From assembly GCA_035578175.1 (NCBI GenBank), contig JAQMRL010000012.1:23190960-23254959 (forward strand): 64,000 bases of DNA, read 5' to 3'. Positions 55,921-64,000 of this stretch are shown one piece after another. A model generated the notes under the pieces. The model ran no database searches and was not told where the DNA came from. It saw only the letters and a list, made by a program, of their open reading frames with translations. A program made the translations under genes and the position numbers. This DNA is from Catonia carolina (lineage: Eukaryota > Arthropoda > Insecta > Hemiptera > Achilidae). The stretch's first letter is position 1. Each line of letters begins with the position of its first letter.

Positions 55921-56145
55921 GTAAGTACAACCGTCGTTTTTCACTTTGTAAAAGCCCTCTATAATTCTGTATGTGACATTCCGTTTAAAAACAAAGTTAT
56001 TAAAAGTTCTATATTTTCCAATATTTATTAATTCTATTAGTTATTCAAATTTTACTTATTTTACTAAATTTTCAGGCTTCTACAGCTACTTTTTTTTGTT
56101 TAAAATAATACAAAATATACCCATTACATACCATGTATTGTATAG
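55921..56145. other. AT-rich DNA after the candidate exon
   Basis: Begins with GTAAGTAC. No further coding signal seen. Confidence 0.5.
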
Positions 56146-57180
<1,035 letters not shown>

Positions 57181-57189
57181 AATAATATC

Positions 57190-57920
57190 AGGAAATCACG
57201 CTGGTAGGGAAAATATGTACCTATAGGGATACCATAGGAAATTGCAGTGCGAGCGGGAAAGCATTACCTCCACCATATAGTTTAAAATTCAAGTATTTAT
57301 TCCAACTAAAATTTACAATTTAATAAAGTGACTAATATCTACAAGTAAATTACTTAAAACAAATAACAAACTAATAACTACAAATAAACTTAACCAATTT
57401 ACTAAATTAAACTTACAAACTGATACAGAATAAAACAATGGACAGCCATTCACAGTAATGTCAACCTTTTCTAACGCACTGTATGCACTATGCAATTCGC
57501 TCACTGAATCACAGACAAAACGAAACTATTTGACCGTAAACTAACTGGCTCATTATCTAGGTGAGCTAATGGAGATTTCGAGAAAGACAAAGATTTTCGA
57601 TATAATAATAAAAATACAAAAACCTTCTGACGGCTTCTGGATTAATCTTAATAAACTATAAACAAATTAGGATTGAATAGAAGTTGTTACAAAAAGGGCA
57701 ATTATCTAAATAGGTACCCGACTCTTTCGTTCACAATACCTGTACAACAATAAGCAGGCTTACCCGTACTATACAACCATTTATAACTATTTCTTGGAAA
57801 CTCTATTATTTATTACTCTTAATATTTACGTTAATATTTTTAAAATCTTCAGAATTTTCGGTCCTCCTTGAAAATTATCAAACACAAACTCTCTTTATGT
57901 ATTGTCTCAATATTAACATT
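57190..57920 (-). mobile_element. LTR-like repeat 'L', copy 3
   Basis: Reverse-strand homology to 29378..30480 and 40308..41950, e.g. AATTATCTAAATAGGTACCC and CTATTTCTTGGAAACTC. Diverged, with ends not defined. Confidence 0.5.
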
Positions 57921-58408
57921 TATTAATGTTTAGTGTTCTTTAAAAATTATTTTCTTTTATTGAATCGGTATAGAAATTATTTAATTTTTGTTTCAGTTCA
58001 AATGAAGTCTGTGTACCATAATTCACACTATATTTTATGTTTTATTATCTTTAAATTTGGCTGAATGAGAGCAATTTTTAATTTGGTTTCAATTTATTTT
58101 ATATTTTTCAGAACTTTTGAAGTAGGCCCAAAACTATTTACAGTGTTTTGTTTTTTGCACTTATTGTCATATTGTCTTTTCTCGTTCGTTTTTACGTTTA
58201 TTTGTAAGTGATGGTAACCTTTGAGATAGGATAACCATTGGAGGTACCTAATTTCCATTCTATGTAAGTGTTACATGTGTTTTATTTTCTGTATTTGTTA
58301 CAAATTGTTGAGCTGTGTGGTTTTATTTTTGATTGTATAATTTCCTGTTTTATTATGTTACAAAAGGTTGTATTGTACTTATGTTTGAATGGAAATAAAG
58401 TATTTTTA
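57921..58408. other. Unassigned AT-rich DNA
   Basis: No recognised repeat. AATAAAG near 58394 is a possible polyadenylation signal, without support. Confidence 0.5.
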
Positions 58409-58569
58409 TTACTTTCTCTTGCCTATATGAATATATAGGAAGGAAAGTATTGTTTTCATGTCGATTTATCGAAATCGAGTTTTCACCGGATCTATACGTT
58501 TTCGGACCCCCTGTACCCAAAAAATATGTTTTTAGCGATTGGTGTGTGTGCGTGTGCGTGCGTGCGTGC

Positions 58570-58624
<55 letters not shown>

Positions 58625-59391
58625 CAGAATATCTCAAGAACGGAACATTGTACGAACTTGAAACTTAAAACTTAAGTTACATACCACTACCGGACCCGAC
58701 ACGAACATTTTCATCAAAATTAGTCAACCGGAAGTAGTAGTTTATTCGTGTGATTTTTCACTTTTTTGCGATTTTCTTAAAAACTGGTGCTACGATTTTT
58801 TTAAAAATCGCCTCATTTACTCAATTTTTTATTCTCTACAAGATAGGGTAGACGCCATGTTTGCTGAAATTCTTGGTGAGGGTGTTTTCACGTAAAAACA
58901 TAGTTTTTTTAAGATTACGGCTTTAATATGTATTATAGCACAAAAATTTATATAATAACAAAAATGTAGAGAATTTAAAATTCTACAACTTTTATTTCAA
59001 ACATTTTTTTGTATAACGCTTAGTTTAGCGGTAATTAGCGATTTTCTGTTTTTTTCTCACGAAAACGTGTGAAAAATCGATTTTTTTAAGATTTCGGCCT
59101 TAGTATTTATTTTATGACAAAAGTGTATATAATCAATTTTATACAAAATTAAAAGATCTACAACTTTTATTTAAAACATTTTTCTCTACAAAGCCTAGTT
59201 GAGCGTGAATGAGTAATTTTCCGTATTTTTAGGCCAAACTGAGGTTGATTTTAATTTTGCGTGTTTCTCTCATGATTGAAATAAGGTTAGTTTTTTATTT
59301 ATTTCTAATGTTTTATTACTAATGTTAGTTTTATTGTTAGTTATTTGCACTGGCAAGAGAAAGTTGTGTGAGTGTTTCACACCAGATTTTT
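58409..59391 (+). mobile_element. HLE copy, full length, young
   Basis: 5' TTACTTTCTCTTGCC, GCGT/GT tract (58543..58622), internal units, 3' GGCAAGAGAAAGT, hairpin GTGTGAGTGTTTCACAC and CAGATTTTT. Followed directly by an ATT microsatellite. Confidence 0.9.
58543..58622. repeat. (GCGT)n(GT)n microsatellite inside HLE
   Basis: GCGT units passing into a pure GT run at the fixed position. Confidence 0.94.
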
Positions 59392-59393
59392 AC

Positions 59394-59443
<50 letters not shown>
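59392..59443. repeat. (ATT)n microsatellite at an HLE 3' end
   Basis: About 16 ATT units beginning right after CAGATTTTTACT. Confidence 0.95.
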
Positions 59444-59447
<4 letters not shown>

Positions 59448-59469
59448 ATTTTGTTGTTTTTGATTGACT

Positions 59470-59540
59470 ATAAATCTGTATTACCGGTAAAAGCCGATTT
59501 AAAAAAATCAACATGAGAATAATTCTTTCCTACGTCTAAA
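59470..59540 (-). mobile_element. HLE 5'-region stub
   Basis: ACCGGTAAAAGCCGATTTAA then AAATCAACATGAGAATAATT and CTTTCCT, i.e. the CCGGTGAAAACTCG..CATGAAAACAATACTTTCC stretch in decayed form. Confidence 0.5.
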
Positions 59541-60770
59541 ATTATTGTATTTGATGATACTGAATACGAATTAAACTTTTGATACCAATATCTCTATTGG
59601 CTGCCAGGAAAATGGGTTAAATGTTAACATTACCTAAATAACCATTGGAATACACCTTAATTTTAGTTTACCGAGAATCGGAGCTTACGGATATTATTAA
59701 ATCGTTCATATAAATATAACAGAATGATTTCTATGTTTTTCGGCATCACCAAAACGTTATTGTTTAAATTTAATCAAAATAATTTTGTAAACATACCTGA
59801 TTGTATACTGTAATATAAGATAGATTATTTAGGTTTTGATTTTAGGCAAAGTGTGACATGGTTTCCGTTTTTGGCTTATACAAGATTTTAAAACAAAGGC
59901 GCTGTTTGTATTTAATATTATCATTCAATAAATTTTGTGTAAATTCAAATATTGTTATCATATAAATTGAATATGTTACTGTATTAAGTTCTAGTTGTTG
60001 TTTCTGAGAGTACAACGTATAAATTTTGTGTGTTAGTGTGTTGCTATTATTTTATCAGATCAGGCTTTTAGAATTATTTGTATGGTCTCATAATATTATC
60101 TCGATTTCAGACAAGGTAAATTTCCATATGTATTTCTAATATTAATGAGTTACGTGTTTATCTTGTATGTGAAATATGTTTCGATATATGTATTTTCGAT
60201 ACAATCGATAGTAGGGACAGTAGTAAGGATTATGAAACTTCCTCTTGATGTATTTTTAAAATAAATGATTATTGTAATACTGTACAATGATACTCTAGAA
60301 ATAGTTATGGGAATACAGTTTGTATTGCATAAAGTTCTGTGTATTGAACAAGGATATAATGGATTGTAATTAATCCTGTTTTTATTTTGTGTGAAGTGTT
60401 TTGAATAGAAGTTCTCAGAAACCAAAACTAATAGAAGCGTTAGTTTTTATTTTGACACTTTCTACCATGTTCTGATAAAGCTGCAAAATGGTACAAGGAT
60501 TGTACAATTGTTTGGGAGTCTATTAGACCGCATGTTGGAACTTTTGCAGTTTTTTTGTATTTTAGTTTTTTTACAGTTAGTGACTTTGTAGTTGTTTTTA
60601 TAACTGCATCCAGGAGACTGACACCCAAAGGAAATATAAAATATAACAAGTTTAAATTTTAACATGTTCAATTCATTACTTACCAATAATAATTTATTAC
60701 AACTAAGTTTGTTTACTTCAATAAGCGTGTCATTCAACCATTTGTATAAAATAATACACAATTTGCTTCA
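59541..60770. other. Long AT-rich stretch without recognised features
   Basis: Short open frames on the minus strand (60150..60425, 60440..60761) lack start context or family resemblance. Part of the region next to 60770 may be decayed LINE tail. Confidence 0.5.
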
Positions 60771-61445
60771 ACGTTTAATTACAAGTTTATGTCATTTTCA
60801 ACCAAAAAGTATTAAAGAAAGGAATTCGTGTAAACTGTAAAATTTTTCACTAATCTAGTATTTTGTAGCCTATTTTTTAAACAAACTTAAATTACTACAA
60901 CTTTTTAAAGCCTGTGGCAATTTATTGATCTAATTTTTACCTGCATAAGCAGGTTTTTATGTTCAAACAATTAAGTGGTGTGATTAGTAGCATAGAAATC
61001 AATTCTGTTTCGTTTGTCGTAGTTGTGGACATTAAAATTCTTTAAAAAGGTATTTTAATTTACGTATACCGTGTCACTTCAAAGATGTACGATAAAGGAA
61101 CTGTAAGCAATATTAAAGCTCCTTAAATAATGATGTGCATGAGGTGGTTTACTCCCGCTATACACCTAATAGCTTTTTCCTGAATTTTAATAACTCTTTC
61201 CATGTAACTCTGTGATGAATTACCCCAAACTAAAATGGCATACCGGATATGAGAATAAATTAAAGCATGGTAAGCTACTATAAGTAATTTTTTTATCATT
61301 TTAATCTAGCAATTTGTTTTATTGCAAATACCTCAGATGATATTTTACCACAGGTTGATTGGTATAGACTAATAATCCCACGATAAAGTTCTGTCTAGGG
61401 ACATTCCTAGAAACTTCACCGTTTGCATATGAGCTAGGGTAGTAA
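60770..61445 (-). pseudogene. LINE remnant (RT C-terminal part, Jockey-like)
   Basis: Minus-strand translation from about 61440: 'VKFLGMSLDRTLSWDY', then 'LLIVAYHALIYSHIRYAILV', 'WGNSSQSYMERVIKIQEKAI', 'RCIAGVNHL', and in a shifted frame 'LILLTVPLSYIFEV'. This order (KFLG, ...YHALIYSHIRY..., ...WGN...IQKKAIR...) is that of the end of Jockey-clade ORF2. Stops and frameshifts throughout. A different LINE type from the remnants at 12620 and 35735. Confidence 0.8.
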
Positions 61446-61479
61446 TTTATATAAAGACATCCAGTACTCTGTTTTCCCT

Positions 61480-61912
61480 TACATAATCAAAGTTGTACAC
61501 CTGCAACTTTTACTTCAAAACATTTTATCTACTGCGCTTAGTTTAGCGTCAATTTGTGATTTTCTATATTTTTATCATCACAATCAATGAAAATTCGGGG
61601 TTTTTTAAGATTTAGTAAGCATATTACGTCAATCCTTATTTTAAGACAAGATAATTAAAGTTATATAAAATTTAAAAACCTACAACTTTCATGTCAGGAC
61701 TTTTTTCTACAGAGCTTAGTCTAGCGTCCATTAATGATTTTACGTTTTTTAAAAGTTATATTTTCATTTAATGTTAGTTATTCATGGTTAAAATTAGGTT
61801 ATATTTTTCATTGTGAATTGTTTACTCACGATTAAAAAAATATAGGTTATATTTTTCTGTATTTACATTGGCAAGAAAAAGTCACGTGAGTATTTCACAC
61901 CAGATATTTGGC
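61480..61912 (+). mobile_element. HLE 3'-half fragment
   Basis: Both internal repeat units in decayed form and a clear 3' end: GGCAAGAAAAAGTCACGTGA, then GTATTTCACACCAGAT. Confidence 0.75.
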
Positions 61913-62505
61913 TTAAGTCATAAAACCTGAGAAAAATTTGAAATTCAAGTATCAAAAATTTTACCCCATTACATTTTTTATAAATCTACACTTTCGAGAG
62001 AATTCGAGAATATTAAAAATTTGCAACATCGAATACAAAGTTGATCCAGATAAATTGTAATTGTTACAAAAACACATGTAGTATTGGTTAAATTATCACA
62101 ATTACTGCAGATTACTTTTACAAAACTTTTCATCAGTTAAAAAAAATATAAAATACATTGATGGAATTTTCAATAATGATTGAAATTGAGAAGAGGTAGT
62201 AAACAATGTTGTTTTAGGAAAGTACAGATTGGTATTAACATGGGTGAATGTTTGGTTCAAACTACGTAGGCTTATTGTAGGCGTGTATTATATATAGATT
62301 TAGTAAAGTAAGGGTTTAGTAAGAGACCAGGTTGTAAGTTGAAATTTCATGCAAATACTTGAACATAAAGCCCTTAAAGCACAACAACACAGGTTAAACA
62401 ATTATTTATATCCCACGGATCAACTTAAATCTGTTAAGATTGACAAAATCTTATATAGGTTATAACTTCTATAGGTTAAATGCCAGATCTTTAAATTTAA
62501 ATTTA
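61913..62505. other. Unassigned AT-rich DNA
   Basis: No recognised feature. Confidence 0.6.
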
Positions 62506-63280
62506 AAAGTCTGGTGTGAAACGCTCACACAACTTTCTCTTGCCAATGCAAATAATTAATAATAAACCTAACATTATTAATAAAATATTAGAAATAAACA
62601 AAAACTAACCTCAAAAAAAATAACCTTATTTTAATCATGAGTGAAAGACAGAAAATGAAAATCGACCTGTTTGGCTTAAAAATATGGAAAATCACTCTTT
62701 CAAGCTAAACTAGGCTCTGTAGAGAAAAATGGTCTAAATAAAAGTTGTAGATCTTTTAAATTACTATAAATTTGATGATATACACTTTTGTCGAAAAATG
62801 CATACTAAAGCCGAAATCTTAAAAAAAATCGATTTTTCACACGTTTTCGTGAGAAAAAACCAGAAAATCGCTAATTACCGCTAAACTAAGCTTTATACAA
62901 AAAAATATTTGAAATAAAAGTTGTAGAATTTTACATTTTCTACAACTTTTATTATATAACGTTTTGCGCTAAAATGCATATTAAAGCCGCAATCTTAAAA
63001 AGAAAATGTTTTTACGTAAAAACAGCCTCACGCAGAATTTCAGCAAACATGACGCCTAACCTATCTTGTAGAGCATAAAAAATGTAGTAAACCAGGTGAT
63101 TTTAAAAAAAATCGTAGGACCAGTTTTTGAGAAAATCGCAAAACAGTAAAAAATTATACGAATAAACTACTACTTCCGGTTGACCGATTTTGATGAAAAT
63201 GTTCGTGTCGGGTCCGGTAGTGGTATGTAACTTAAGTTTCAAGTTTCAAGTTCGTAAGATGTTCCGTTCTTGAGATATTT

Positions 63281-63333
<53 letters not shown>

Positions 63334-63491
63334 AGACACAGACACACACACACAGACCAATCGCTAAAAACATGTTTTTTGGGTTCAGGGGGTCTGAAAA
63401 CGTATAGATCCGGTGAAAACTCGATTTCTTAAAATCGACATGAAAACAATACTTTCCTTCCTATATATTCATATAGGCAAGAGAAAGTAAA
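62506..63491 (-). mobile_element. HLE copy, full length, young, head-to-tail with the next
   Basis: 3' end AAAGTCTGGTGTGAAACGCT, then ACACAACTTTCTCTTGCC; 5' end GGCAAGAGAAAGTAAAAA. Mixed TA/CA tract at 63281..63356. Its 5' end is directly fused to the 3' end of the following copy. Confidence 0.9.
63281..63356. repeat. (TA)n(CA)n compound microsatellite inside HLE
   Basis: About 10 TA units then CA units with CAGA interruptions. Confidence 0.93.
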
Positions 63492-63932
63492 AATCTGGTG
63501 TGGAAAACTCACAAGACTTTATCTTGCCAATGTAAACAATGAAACGTTGTTGTAGCTTAGGTTATCAGTCGAAAGGCTAGTTTGAATCTCTAGAAGCTTT
63601 ACTAAGTAAAACAAGAAGTGAGGTGGTTTACCATTACCTTCCTCACTAAGTGGAAAAGTAGGCCTTTATTGTTATCAGCGTACCAAGCTCTTTGAAAAGC
63701 ATCATCTACTTTCTACCCTGTAAATGATTCCTTCACTTCATTCACCAGAGGGTCTGGCTGTGTAGTGAAATTCATTCTCTTAAGTAGTACTTTTCTACTC
63801 TAGCGGTTTTTTTGTGGTTTAATAGTCCTGAAAAAGTGCATTTCCAGTAAAAAAACTCGATTTAATAAAATCGATATGAAAACAATACTTTCTTTCTCTA
63901 TAATGTTCATATAGGGCAAGAAAGTAATATAA
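63489..63932 (-). mobile_element. HLE copy, internally deleted, carrying SINE family 3
   Basis: 3' end AAATCTGGTGTGGAAAACTC, then GACTTTATCTTGCC. After the SINE only the last ~145 bp of the 5' end remains (ATCGATATGAAAACAATACT, then GGGCAAGAAAGTAA). Confidence 0.78.
63546..63783 (-). mobile_element. SINE-like retroposon, family 3, truncated
   Basis: GTTGTTGTAGCTTAGGTTAT (its 3' end) through TCTAGAAGCTTTACTAAGTA and TTCATTCACCAGAGGGTCTG. The 5' ~150 bp is missing. Confidence 0.75.
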
Positions 63933-64000
63933 GTTACGAGTTGGAGATTAAGAGTAACTTTGATATAAATTAGCAATAAAATTAAGGGATATTTGTAAAG

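Overview
The window is AT-rich, repeat-dominated nuclear DNA of a eukaryote, most likely an insect. The evidence is tRNA-derived SINEs with target-site duplications, decayed non-LTR reverse transcriptases, mariner, piggyBac-like and pogo-like elements, expanded CA/GT microsatellites, and no bacterial-style operons. I cannot name a species. I find no complete host gene. The only host-gene signals are two short candidate exons on the + strand (32518..32606 and 55817..55918) in non-repeat islands with phase-compatible splice sites. They suggest that much of the window could be intron.

Layout: 1..7920 is a minisatellite with monomers of about 75-90 bp, arranged in higher-order units of about 1.65 kb, with a further near-copy at a spacing of about 4.13-4.19 kb. 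From 7921 on, the DNA is a nested mosaic dominated by one interspersed family, here called HLE (Helentron-like element). More than 25 copies or fragments occur on both strands. A full copy is about 0.93-1.03 kb. It starts ACTTTCTCTTGCC and carries a GT microsatellite at a fixed place and a two-unit internal repeat (period about 175 bp). It ends with GGCAAGAGAAAGT (the inverse of the start), a short hairpin (GTGTGA-TCACAC) and CAGATTTTT. There is no target-site duplication. This layout fits non-autonomous Helitron2/Helentron-type rolling-circle elements. The satellite monomer contains the same 3'-terminal module, so the array looks like tandem amplification of an HLE 3' end (or its source).

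Inserted into or around HLE copies are: a 348-bp TIR element (two copies, one acting as empty site for both an HLE and a SINE); three SINE-like families, most copies with 9-14 bp duplications; a 711-bp pogo-like element; a 1156-bp internally deleted piggyBac-like element; a palindromic mariner; a second broken mariner; two pieces of another Tc1/mariner-superfamily transposase; several LINE fragments; and an LTR-like repeat of 0.6-0.7 kb.

The most unusual element is a GC-rich family of 0.6-1.0 kb (27869..28764, 44676..45648, 51668..52238). Two copies carry seven sequences matching the histone-mRNA 3' stem-loop, at matching spacing in both copies, downstream of a TATA-like box in one of them. 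No transposase or reverse transcriptase in the window appears intact, so mobility of these families would depend on proteins encoded elsewhere.
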